Shown here: piece by piece, positions 1 to 7,018 of the stretch
Layout: the number at the start of each line of letters is the position of its first letter
Position numbering within the stretch: the first letter of the stretch is position 1
Made by a program: the position numbers and the translations under genes
Origin: Vibrio brasiliensis LMG 20546
Lineage (GTDB): Bacteria > Pseudomonadota > Gammaproteobacteria > Enterobacterales > Vibrionaceae
Direction of reading: 5' to 3'
Assembly (NCBI RefSeq): GCF_000189255.1
Contig: NZ_AEVS01000008.1
Coordinates: 62,001-126,000 of the forward strand
DNA length: 64,000 bases
Notes under the pieces: model-generated
What the model saw: only the letters and a program-made list of their open reading frames with translations
Database searches by the model: none
Told to the model about the DNA's origin: nothing

Positions 1-188
1 ATGAGGTTGTGAGATACACCACCACGGAAGGGCAGGCAATCGAGCGTAAAGTTGGCGAGTTCTGTCAGCATATTTTCAATCATCAAACTCATCATCGCGG
101 ACAATTAACCTGCCTGTTAAGTCAGTTTGGTCTCGATTTTGGCTGTACAGATCTCCCTGTCATCGTGCCTGAAGGTGCGGAAGAATAG
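1..188 (+). CDS. DinB-family protein, C-terminal fragment (cut by window edge)
   Basis: The open frame enters at base 3 and stops with TAG at 186-188, giving the last 61 residues of a protein. The visible part contains FNHQTHHRGQ followed by LTCLLSQFG, the typical C-terminal signature of DinB/YfiT-like four-helix metal-binding proteins, in which the histidines of HxxxHHRGQ help bind a divalent metal. The family includes metal-dependent hydrolases and thiol transferases; the substrate cannot be told from the tail. The next (broken) gene starts 8 bases downstream, so the two were probably cotranscribed. Confidence 0.75.
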   Translation, partial: EVVRYTTTEGQAIERKVGEFCQHIFNHQTHHRGQLTCLLSQFGLDFGCTDLPVIVPEGAEE

Positions 189-196
189 GCTGGCTA

Positions 197-643
197 ATGA
201 CAGTAGAACTCAGAACCATCAACCAGGATAACTTTTACTCAATCTGTCTGCTTGAAGTGACCAATGAACAGGCGGCGTAAGTAGACAGCAATGCGATCTC
301 TTTGGCGCAGGCTAACTTTATGCAGTTTGCTTGGTTCAGAGGTATTTACGTGGATGACAAGCCAGTCGGCTTTGTGTTGGTTAATGCGGATACATCGGCG
401 GGAAAATTCTCATTGTGGCGCTTAATGATTGATAAAAACCACCAGTCAAAAGGATATGGTCGCACAGCATTGGCGCGACTTATTGAGTCCTTGCGCGACG
501 AGTTTGCTATCGAACGTTTGTATACCAGTGTTGTTGATGGCTCTCATAGTGCTGAGGCGTTTTACATTGGGTTTGGTTTTACGCCAACTGGCCATCTGGT
601 GGAAGGGCGTGAAGTTGAATTGTGTCTGTCGATAGAGTCGTAA
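197..643 (+). pseudogene. GNAT acetyltransferase broken by an in-frame TAA
   Basis: An ATG at 197 opens a GNAT frame that meets a TAA at 278-280 after 27 codons and then continues in the same frame to TAA at 641-643. Without the stop it would be about 148 residues. The part before the stop (MTVELRTINQDNF...) and the part after it (VDSNAISLAQA, then GFVLVNAD, MIDKNHQSKGYGRTAL with the acetyl-CoA loop, and AEAFYIGFGF) together match the layout of spermidine-acetyltransferase-like GNATs. At the stop position relatives carry an ordinary residue, so a single nonsense change explains the break. A shorter product could start at TTG 302, but it would lack the first strand and helix. A sequencing error is the main alternative. 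Confidence 0.7.
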
Positions 644-706
644 ACTTGCCCAGTTACCGCGATATGAAAAACATGAGCCAGGACGAAATTAACAAGGAGA
701 AACTCC

Positions 707-1225
707 ATGGAACTGATTTCACCAAGCGTTGACTTACAATCAGAGTTCTCAGCCTTTTATCAGGATTTGGCGGAAAAAGATCCGTCTAATGCGGATTATT
801 ATAGTCAGGGAATATCTGACTTTGCCCTTTATGTTCAACGGTTAAATCAAGAAGCTCAGGGAATCAATTTACGTGATGGCTATGTACCGTGCAGTCATTA
901 TTGGCTGGTGGATAATCAGCGTAATATTCTGGGTGTCATACGGATTCGACATAACATAAATAATGAGTTTCTTACTTTAGAAGCCGGGCATATCGGCTAT
1001 GATATTGCCCCTTCTTTTCGTGGCTTAGGTTACGGCAAAAATATGCTTAAACTGGCGTTACTCAAAGCGAAAGCTCTTGGGATAACAAAAGCTTTGATCA
1101 CTGCAGACGAAGATAACTTTGCGTCGCGTAAGGTGATTGAAGCGAATGGCGGGCAGTTTGAAAATATTGTCATGGGTAAGGTGTTTCCAAATCCACTGGC
1201 GCGGTATTGGGTCGACTGCGACTAG
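707..1225 (+). CDS. GNAT-family N-acetyltransferase (COG3981-like)
   Basis: A 172-residue intact acetyltransferase. The N-terminal part (MELISPSVDLQSEFSAFYQDL) and the segment HYWLVDNQRNILGVIRIRHNIN are typical of the COG3981 predicted acetyltransferases. The acetyl-CoA binding motif A is visible as GYDIAPSFRGLGYGKNMLKLAL, and the motif B region as ITADEDNFASRKVIEANGG. The start is supported by AAGGAGAAA eight bases before the ATG. It follows the broken acetyltransferase by 63 bases and could be in the same transcript. The acceptor substrate is unknown. Confidence 0.85.
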   Translation: MELISPSVDLQSEFSAFYQDLAEKDPSNADYYSQGISDFALYVQRLNQEAQGINLRDGYVPCSHYWLVDNQRNILGVIRIRHNINNEFLTLEAGHIGYDIAPSFRGLGYGKNMLKLALLKAKALGITKALITADEDNFASRKVIEANGGQFENIVMGKVFPNPLARYWVDCD

Positions 1226-1288
1226 TTTTCTCTCGTTGATTACCTGCTGGTAATAGTTAGGTCTAGACTGTAACTAGCGAGGTGAAGC

Positions 1289-1492
1289 ATGAGCAGACTA
1301 AAGAGTAATAACAATGACACCAGCACAGTGGAGCAGCCATGCATCCGTCATTGCTGTTTAGACGAAAATGATGTCTGTTTAGGCTGTTATCGAACTCTGG
1401 AAGAGATTCTCAATTGGTCCGCTTCAAGCAATGAAGAGAAGCGAGCTATTTTAGACTTGTGCCAAACTCGTAAGCAGAGTCGGAATCGATAG
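1289..1492 (+). CDS. DUF1289 small cysteine-rich protein
   Basis: A 67-residue protein with the DUF1289 pattern: PCIRHCCLDENDVCLGCYRTLEEILNWSASSNEEKRAIL. The spaced cysteines (CIRHCC...CLGC) suggest metal or Fe-S binding, and the helix after them (EEILNWS..EEKR) is conserved in the family. A good ribosome site (GAGGTGA) precedes the ATG. Family members are small cytosolic proteins of unknown function, often next to redox or metabolic genes; nothing here narrows that down. Confidence 0.85.
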   Translation: MSRLKSNNNDTSTVEQPCIRHCCLDENDVCLGCYRTLEEILNWSASSNEEKRAILDLCQTRKQSRNR

Positions 1493-1613
1493 TATATCTG
1501 CGACGAGAATGGGGTCGTTTTTGATGTCATCTACACGATTAAAACTTCAAAACTCCTTAACTTAATTTGCTACACTCTCGCTTTATATTTCGGCACAGTA
1601 GGAACATGATTCG

Positions 1614-1844
1614 ATGAGCCAGCAACAACCTAATAATCCGCTACATGGTTTAACCCTAGAAAAAATTCTTGTTCGCTTGCACGAGCATTATGGCTGGGAG
1701 GGGCTGGACGAGCGTATTCAGATTAATTGTTTCTACAACAACCCATCAATTAAGTCCTCGCTAAAGTTCTTACGCCGCACACAGTGGGCAAGGGACAAAG
1801 TTGAAGCCTTGTATATCGAGACCTTCTGCCAGTCAGATGATTGA
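1614..1844 (+). CDS. VF530-family DNA-binding protein
   Basis: A 76-residue protein with the VF530/DUF2132 signature: [33 protein letters not shown], then [26 protein letters not shown]. The family was named after a Vibrio fischeri protein with a SAP-like helical fold and is annotated as DNA-binding. The length matches the family. The gene stands alone between DUF1289 and the methyltransferase. What DNA it binds and why are not known. Confidence 0.88.
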   Translation: MSQQQPNNPLHGLTLEKILVRLHEHYGWEGLDERIQINCFYNNPSIKSSLKFLRRTQWARDKVEALYIETFCQSDD

Positions 1845-1920
1845 TATAGGTAGCTTCGCATAGGACAGATTAATAGCGCTTGCCGTTAAGTGAACACCGC
1901 CTCTACAGGGAGAGTATAAA

Positions 1921-2523
1921 GTGCAACCGAAAGAACTTGGTAAGGCATACGACCAAATTACCTATCGTTGGCATAACAGTGACTTTGATATGAATAACGG
2001 TATTGCCCAACACAACAAGGCGATCAGTTTTGTTAAATCGCGTGGCAAAGCATTGGATATTGGTTGCGGGTGCACATGTCGGTTTATTGAGTTACTTAAA
2101 ACAGAGGGCTTTATTCCATCTGGGCTAGATGTATCAGCTGAAATGATAAGTATTGCGCGCAATAAGCATCCGGACGTTAATTTTATTCATGGTGATATCT
2201 GTGAGTACCAGATAACCGATAAATACGATTTTATTACCGCTTGGGATAGTATCTGGCATGTGCCGTTAAACGAGCAGCGCAACGTTCTTACTAAGATTAT
2301 CGAGATGTTGAACCCAGGTGGTGTATTTATCTTTTCGTTTGGTGGTACAGACGAGCAGGGGGAACACACAAATAGTGTTATGGGGCCTGAAGTGTATTAT
2401 TCGACATTAGGTACTCATGGCTTTTTACAGCTGTTTATAGAACTTGGTTGTGTTATCCGCCACCTAGAGTTTGATCAGTATCCAGAGCTCCACACCTATC
2501 TAATCGTCGAAAAAACTGGCTAA
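1921..2523 (+). CDS. Class I SAM-dependent methyltransferase, full-length copy
   Basis: A 200-residue methyltransferase with a GTG start preceded by AGGGAGAG. Motif I is ALDIGCGCTCRF (about residues 44-55), the acidic end of strand 2 is SGLDVSAEMI, motif II/III is HGDI and DFITAWDSIWHVP, and the post-methylation motif is EMLNPGGVFIFSFGG. This is the small-molecule type (Methyltransf_11/25-like); the substrate is unknown. Bases 2016-2507 are repeated almost perfectly at 4553-5044, so this is the complete parent of a duplication. A weak hairpin (TGAGGG...CCCTCA near 2561-2580) follows the stop. Confidence 0.88.
   Translation: MQPKELGKAYDQITYRWHNSDFDMNNGIAQHNKAISFVKSRGKALDIGCGCTCRFIELLKTEGFIPSGLDVSAEMISIARNKHPDVNFIHGDICEYQITDKYDFITAWDSIWHVPLNEQRNVLTKIIEMLNPGGVFIFSFGGTDEQGEHTNSVMGPEVYYSTLGTHGFLQLFIELGCVIRHLEFDQYPELHTYLIVEKTG
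2016..2507 (+). repeat. Direct repeat, copy 1 (492 bp)
   Basis: This segment covers methyltransferase codons 32 to about 196. It is repeated without any indel at 4553-5044 with six base differences in 492 (98.8% identical by direct comparison). Both copies begin at the shared string CAAGGCGATCAG and end at CTAATCGT; sequences outside these limits are unrelated. Confidence 0.95.
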
Positions 2524-2594
2524 TTGATCGTACGATCTTAACGCCTCTCCAGAATATGTTGAGGGAGTTGTCCCCCTCAGAGTGAACTTGACCG

Positions 2595-3292
2595 TTATTT
2601 TTCTAACCACAAGCGGCGAGTTAATTCAGTTGGCAGGATATAGACGTTATCATATGCCCGATTGCCACTGTTTGGTGGTTCGGTATAAAAATTTATACCA
2701 CTAGAATTGTCCCGGAACCCTCCAGTATCGATGATGGCAATTTGTCTGTCTTTTCGATTTATCAAAATGCCCGTTTTCCTGAAAATCACTCAAGCTAAGA
2801 ATGGCGGTAACCTGAGAAAAGCGTAAGCCTATTGGTGGCGTTGATTGTTCTGACAATAGGTAATACTGACCCGATGCGCCAATCGCATGGCCCCCTTTGC
2901 TGGATGATTTTTTACCAATTTCAAAAACTTCCCCTTCATTTGTCAATATGTGGCCAATATAGCTGTAACGTCCGGCAGTGGAGTGTAGCGTTGTTGATTT
3001 GACGCTATCGGCAATCTTTACGGGCAGCGTCAGATTGAGGAGATCAGATATCGGTGTCGATAGTCCTGCTCCGAGTCCGTGCTCTGCATAGTCAATCCCC
3101 CAAAGCTCGTTGGTTTTGGTTAGCATGCCGCTAAAAAACGAATAGCCGTTAAAAGCCATCTGGTGCCTCATATAGCGTTTCGCTTTGGCTATTGTTAATG
3201 GCATTTTTGACTAGTTCGTCCACATCACAACTGGTTAATGTTGCTACTATTAATAATATGCCCCCGAGGGGCACAACTTCTCTTGTCATCAT
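2595..3292 (-). pseudogene. Lipoprotein pseudogene with two frameshifts
   Basis: Read on the minus strand, an ATG at 3292 starts a lipoprotein signal (MMTREVVPLGGILLIVATLTSCD, lipobox LTSC with Asp at +2). The frame runs to ETLYEAPDGF and hits a stop at a TTTT run near 3148. Shifting by one base restores a long frame (NGYSFFSGMLTKTNELWGIDYAEHG...) to about 2780, where a second one-base slip near GGAAAACGGGC is needed to reach ILINRKDRQIAIIDTGGF and the stop at 2595. The pieces join into one protein of about 230 residues. I do not recognise the family. Two independent single-base changes at short homopolymers argue for decay; assembly error is possible but would have to have happened twice. 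Confidence 0.65.
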
Positions 3293-3650
3293 GGCAATGC
3301 CTTTTCACGCTGTTGGTTGTTGGCATACTAGGAAGAGAAGGAGCGGTTCGTATGTAAGGTGTTCTCTCTGTGATATGTAAGAAAAATCAACAATTTGTTG
3401 ATAGTCATAATCATAAACTTACGATGGACCGGAGGAGCTTAGTTAGAATCGGGGATGCATGCTGTAGGAATAATGTTGAGAACCAGGCAAGCTCTATGGA
3501 AGAAATCCAAACCACTTTTCACTTATTGACACTTTGACAGTGTATGGGGCGGTGAGCGAAATAGCGCAGTGGCAGAATATGACTGAGGGATATTTGTAGC
3601 AAATCTTGGTCACTTTCTACCACATACACACTCTTCATTGTTAAGTAAGC
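3293..3650. other. Intergenic region, no gene seen
   Basis: Between the lipoprotein pseudogene start and the small secreted protein gene. It would hold the old promoter of the pseudogene. No ORF with coding character, hairpin terminator or recognisable operator was found on either strand. Confidence 0.5.
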
Positions 3651-3905
3651 CTATAAGTAGGTGATATGAACGATATTGCCAACATGATGTTTTTTCGTCC
3701 CGTCGTCAGCCATTTCATAAATAGGTTCATGGTCCTGAGTTTCAAATGGAACGCAATTATCGTTAGCTGAGTGATTCATTTGCTCTTCAACAAAAGGAAG
3801 GCAAGGGCCTACGACGACGCTTCCAGTCATGGTTAAGACATGATCTTCCGCAAATGAACTAAAAGAGACCGATACGAGTAAAGCTAAATAATATGAGATA
3901 CGCAT
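3651..3905 (-). CDS. Small secreted two-cysteine protein, unknown
   Basis: An 84-residue protein with a clear Sec signal peptide (MRISYYLALLVSVSFSSFA, cleavage likely before EDH), giving a mature chain of about 65 residues. It carries two cysteines in similar settings, GPCLPF and DNCVPF, that could form one disulfide in the periplasm or outside the cell. The strand-like run LTMTGSVVVG and the end HHVGNIVHITYL suggest a small beta protein. I do not recognise the family. It lies inside the segment enclosed by the duplicated methyltransferase repeats, so it may have come in with that rearrangement. Confidence 0.6.
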   Translation of the reverse strand: MRISYYLALLVSVSFSSFAEDHVLTMTGSVVVGPCLPFVEEQMNHSANDNCVPFETQDHEPIYEMADDGTKKHHVGNIVHITYL

Positions 3906-4345
3906 AATGTTGTCCTTGCTGGTTGATTTCTCTCGATAATAAAATCCGTTTATTACACTTTTTTTTCAGTGTTAACTAACTGGTTGAATATTGGTGGAGT
4001 GTCATATCGAAATGAAATGACATGTAATCGATAAACTAGTATATAACAGTGAGAATAACTTTATAAAGTGATCAGTAATATTACTTTTTGCATGTAGGTT
4101 TTTTCTGAGCTTTAGTTGTAAGTAATTGTTTTAATGATTTTAAATGGTCGAATGGATAGGAGAGATGGAAATTTGAAGGGCAGATGAAAGTTTTATATTT
4201 AACAGGACTAGAGTAAAACTTTTTAAGTTAATTTAAAAAACTACTGAATGGAAGTGAAAGAATTTTTGGATTAATAGCAGCTTAATAGCAAGGTATTGCG
4301 ATGTAGGCTAAGGGCAATAAAGCCCTTGCCGTTATTATTGGATTG
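3906..4345. other. AT-rich intergenic region
   Basis: No credible gene. Near 4311-4328 the hairpin AAGGGC-AATAAA-GCCCTT lies just after the stop (minus strand) of the YceI remnant and is probably the leftover terminator of that lost gene. The rest is AT-rich and would include the promoter of the small secreted protein at 3905. Confidence 0.45.
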
Positions 4346-4447
4346 CTAATTATTGAAGATAATCGAGACGCTGACAGGTACAGAGCCAGCAAGAGCTATG
4401 TCACCAACGGTAGCTGAAAGTTGTTGTAAATTTTGGCTTTTGACCAT
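4346..4447 (-). pseudogene. C-terminal remnant of a YceI-family paralogue
   Basis: Reading the minus strand gives SQNLQQLSATVGDIALAGSV, then PVSVSIIFNN and a stop. It lines up without gaps with the end of the intact YceI gene at 5109-5681 (NENLSQLAATVGNIPISTTV, PVSFSLVLNK). Upstream of this 33-codon stub the homology stops and an in-frame TAA appears, so only the tail of a former second YceI-like gene is left. It differs clearly in sequence from the intact gene, so it was a diverged paralogue and not a recent copy. Confidence 0.7.
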
Positions 4448-4523
4448 CGCTTACAACTAACGCAGATGGCACAAGCACTGGGTGCTGATGTGAAGCGTAT
4501 AGTGACTCTTAAACAACATATTT

Positions 4524-5063
4524 TTGATGCTTATAAAGAGTTGGTCACTCAGCAAGGCGATCAGTTTTGTTAAATCGCGTGGCAAAGCATTGGATATTGG
4601 TTGCGGGTGCACATGTCGGTTTATTGAGTTACTTAAAACAGAGGGCTTTATTCCATCTGGGCTAGATGTATCAGCTGAAATGATAAGTATTGCGCGCAAT
4701 AAACATCCGGACGTTAATTTTATTCATGGTGATATCTGTGAGCACCAGATAACCGATAAATACGATTTTATTACCGCTTGGGATAGTATCTGGCATGTGC
4801 CGTTAAACGAGCAGCGCAACGTTATTACTAAGATTGTCGAGATGTTGAACCCAGGAGGTGTATTTATCTTTTCGTTTGGTGGTACAGACGAGCAGGGGGA
4901 ACACACAAATAGTGTTATGGGGCCTGAAGTGTATTATTCAACATTAGGTACTCATGGCTTTTTACAGCTGTTTATAGAACTTGGTTGTGTTATCCGCCAC
5001 CTAGAGTTTGATCAGTATCCAGAGCTCCACACCTATCTAATCGTAGAGCAAAGCAGCGTGTAG
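4524..5063 (+). pseudogene. Truncated duplicate of the methyltransferase gene
   Basis: From 4553 the sequence repeats the methyltransferase of 1921-2523, but its first 31 codons are missing. They are replaced by unrelated sequence that by chance gives an in-frame ATG at 4524 (MMLIKSWSLS then KAISFVKSRG). That ATG has no ribosome site. Motif I and the catalytic core are intact; Tyr becomes His in GDICEHQ, and the last residues differ (VEQSSV). The upstream sequence has another open frame (QLTQMAQALGADVKRIVTLK) that runs into the repeat and stops, so the junction also cuts a second, unidentified gene. Expression is doubtful; the missing N-terminal helix usually helps close the SAM site. Confidence 0.65.
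4553..5044 (+). repeat. Direct repeat, copy 2 (492 bp)
   Basis: Partner of 2016-2507, same orientation, 2,537 bp apart, six substitutions and no indels. The two copies enclose the lipoprotein pseudogene, the small secreted protein and the YceI remnant. Confidence 0.95.
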
Positions 5064-5074
5064 AAAAGGGTTTG

Positions 5075-5101
5075 AGGCAAAAGCAGAGTTGGCTTTTGCC
5101 T
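5075..5101. terminator. Hairpin between convergent genes
   Basis: AGGCAAAAGC and GCTTTTGCCT form a perfect 10-bp stem with a 7-base loop. It lies between the truncated methyltransferase (plus strand) and the YceI gene (minus strand). Neither side has a strong T run, so termination efficiency is uncertain. Confidence 0.5.
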
Positions 5102-5108
5102 ACAGAGG

Positions 5109-5681
5109 CTATTTGTTGAGGACGAGTGAGAAGCTAACCGGGACAGTAGTGGAGATCGGAATGTTGCCTACGGTCGCTGCCAACTGGCTAAGGTTTTCGT
5201 TCGGAATATTAAACTCGGCAGCATTAATGACGATAGGCTGACTAGTTGAAACGGCAATAGTATCTCCCATTTTGACCAGATTAACTTTAGTACTCATATC
5301 CTTTGTTGTATCCATAACAGTAATCGAGAATGGAACAGCTAATTGGGCAATAAATTTATCGCTTTGCAAAACGTTAGCAGGCACCTTAGCGCTGACCGTT
5401 ATAAGAGGATACATTTCCGCATTAAAGAATAATTTCCTAAGTCTTTCATCTCTAACCTGAATGCCACTATCTAGAGATGATATAGGAATTTCCGCAGTGA
5501 GAGTTCCTGTCTGGTCAATCGCTCCTTCAATACCAGTAATCACTGCTGGTTCGAGAACATACTGCTTCTTAATTGTTGCAAAACTAACGGTAGAAACTGT
5601 TTCGTCGATGATATAAGTCGGATTAGCATAAGCTTTAAATGTGAATGCTAATAAGCTGATGGCGTACAAGAGGTATTTCAT
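5109..5681 (-). CDS. YceI-like periplasmic protein
   Basis: A 190-residue protein with a Sec signal peptide (MKYLLYAISLLAFTFKAYA). The mature part follows the YceI lipocalin-like pattern: YIIDETVSTVSFATIKKQYVLEP, IEGAIDQTGTLTAEIPISSLDSGI, RDERLRKLFFNAEMYPLITV and a C-terminal strand set. YceI proteins are periplasmic barrels that bind isoprenoid or other amphiphilic ligands. The start is supported by AAAAGGAA before the ATG. A decayed tail of a second YceI-type gene lies at 4346-4447, so there was once a pair. The ligand is unknown. Confidence 0.8.
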   Translation of the reverse strand: MKYLLYAISLLAFTFKAYANPTYIIDETVSTVSFATIKKQYVLEPAVITGIEGAIDQTGTLTAEIPISSLDSGIQVRDERLRKLFFNAEMYPLITVSAKVPANVLQSDKFIAQLAVPFSITVMDTTKDMSTKVNLVKMGDTIAVSTSQPIVINAAEFNIPNENLSQLAATVGNIPISTTVPVSFSLVLNK

Positions 5682-5818
5682 ATTAATTTCCTTTTATTGC
5701 GTGTGTATATATTCTTGGTTAACACATCATCGTCATGCAATAGTAGGAATGTCAGTATTAACTGAATTTCATTTAAGTATTTTTGGTGGGGAAGGGGTAA
5801 TAACTCAGTTATTCGATG

Positions 5819-6622
5819 TTAGTTATTGTCGTTGAGGCCCCATTGAGTTAACAGTTCTCGATACTGAGGAGATTGTTTGAATTCAAGCAGAACGGTTCTG
5901 ATCACTTCAAGTTTATCTGATGGGAAGTCGAGACTAGCTGCTAAGTAATAGTCACCGTCACCATCCAATTCTAGCTTCTTAACAATACGGGACGGTGACT
6001 CCTTGAGTTGTTGTTCGATGTAGAAAGCAACCGCATCAGGCATTGGCCAGAGATCGGCACGACCTTTCTTAAGTAGTTCATATTGCTTGAATCTGGCGTC
6101 AGGGCCGGAAAGCCTGATGAAGGTATCTATGTTGATGCCTTGTTCTTTTAACATCAATTCACGAGAGTCACCAATTTCCGTTGTTACTTTATATTTGGCA
6201 ACGTCACTAATGGTATTGAGGACAATATCTTCACGTTGTTTTAAGGCGAAGATAGATTGTGTTGCGGGGACCAATTTCGCTACCCATTGAAAAAGTTTCT
6301 CTCTAGCCGGGCGTCTGGCAATGGAGATGATTAGCCCATTTGGATCTCTGCGAGCTTCTGCAATGGTTCTTACCCAAGGGTTGAATTGAATTTGATATTC
6401 AAACCCCGTTGTATCCATCACTTCAGTGATAATTTGCACTGAGACGCCAGCCATCTCGCCATTTTCAAGGTAGTTGTATGGAGGGAAGTGTTCAGTATAG
6501 ATATTAATTACGTGGCCTTTTGAGCCGAAGCTAACCGCTATCAACAGCAATAGAAGTGTTCTGAGAAACAACCTGGACGTTGCTTTCCCATGATGGTTGT
6601 GAAATAGCGAAGCCATGATCAA
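5819..6622 (-). CDS. Periplasmic substrate-binding protein (SBP_bac_3 type)
   Basis: A 267-residue protein with an N-terminal hydrophobic segment (FLRTLLLLLIAVSFGSKG) serving as signal. The mature chain follows the family-3 solute-binding fold: VINIYTEHFPPYNYLENGEMAGVSV, FNPWVRTIAEARRDPNGLIISIAR, KLFQWVAKL, and LKKGRADLWPMPDAVAFYI. No ABC permease or ATPase gene is adjacent, which is common for orphan Vibrio proteins of this family that may act as sensors or partners of distant transporters. The first ATG lies close to a second one, so the true start may be at residue 3. Confidence 0.75.
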   Translation of the reverse strand: MIMASLFHNHHGKATSRLFLRTLLLLLIAVSFGSKGHVINIYTEHFPPYNYLENGEMAGVSVQIITEVMDTTGFEYQIQFNPWVRTIAEARRDPNGLIISIARRPAREKLFQWVAKLVPATQSIFALKQREDIVLNTISDVAKYKVTTEIGDSRELMLKEQGINIDTFIRLSGPDARFKQYELLKKGRADLWPMPDAVAFYIEQQLKESPSRIVKKLELDGDGDYYLAASLDFPSDKLEVIRTVLLEFKQSPQYRELLTQWGLNDNN

Positions 6623-7018
6623 GTCAGTATCATTTAGCGAGATTCACCCTAAATGTTAGCAGGTAATGCGTTGTGATGGCTTAATCCGAGCTAACAATAG
6701 TGTTGTGTCTCCATTCATATCAATTCCTTTGCTCTATTCGTCGAGCTAACGCATGTGGGGAGAATTTTGATTGAGTCACTTTAATACCATCAAACATCAA
6801 TTTCTAAACGTTTCGCAATACTCAGGTTAAATTTGCAAGCAAGTACAGATATTAAACATATTGTGGTCAATAAGAATTGAGGTTGTTTGACCCGACAACT
6901 CAATTTAGCACTATGATTGTGACCGTAGAGCCAGACTTCTTGACTAATGCAGAGATGAAAAAAAGCCCGCGGACTAGACGGACTTTTACTTAAACAACTA
7001 TTTGGATTTTAGTTTGGT
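6623..7018. other. Intergenic region with terminator
   Basis: Contains the presumed promoter of the solute-binding protein gene (read leftwards) and, at its right end, the terminator of the sulfatase gene. No other ORF or motif stood out. Confidence 0.5.
6953..6986 (-). terminator. Terminator after the alkyl sulfatase gene
   Basis: On the minus strand AAAGTCCG, a nine-base loop and CGGGCTTT form an eight-bp stem (one G-T pair) followed by a run of T. It lies about 35 bases beyond the sulfatase stop. Confidence 0.75.

Noticed and set aside
2524..2600. Possible integron attC site after the methyltransferase (TTAACGCCTC near 2538)
   Set aside because: The inverse core RYYYAAC and the matching GTTRRRY core are not both present, and no VCR-like arms were found; no integrase is in the window.
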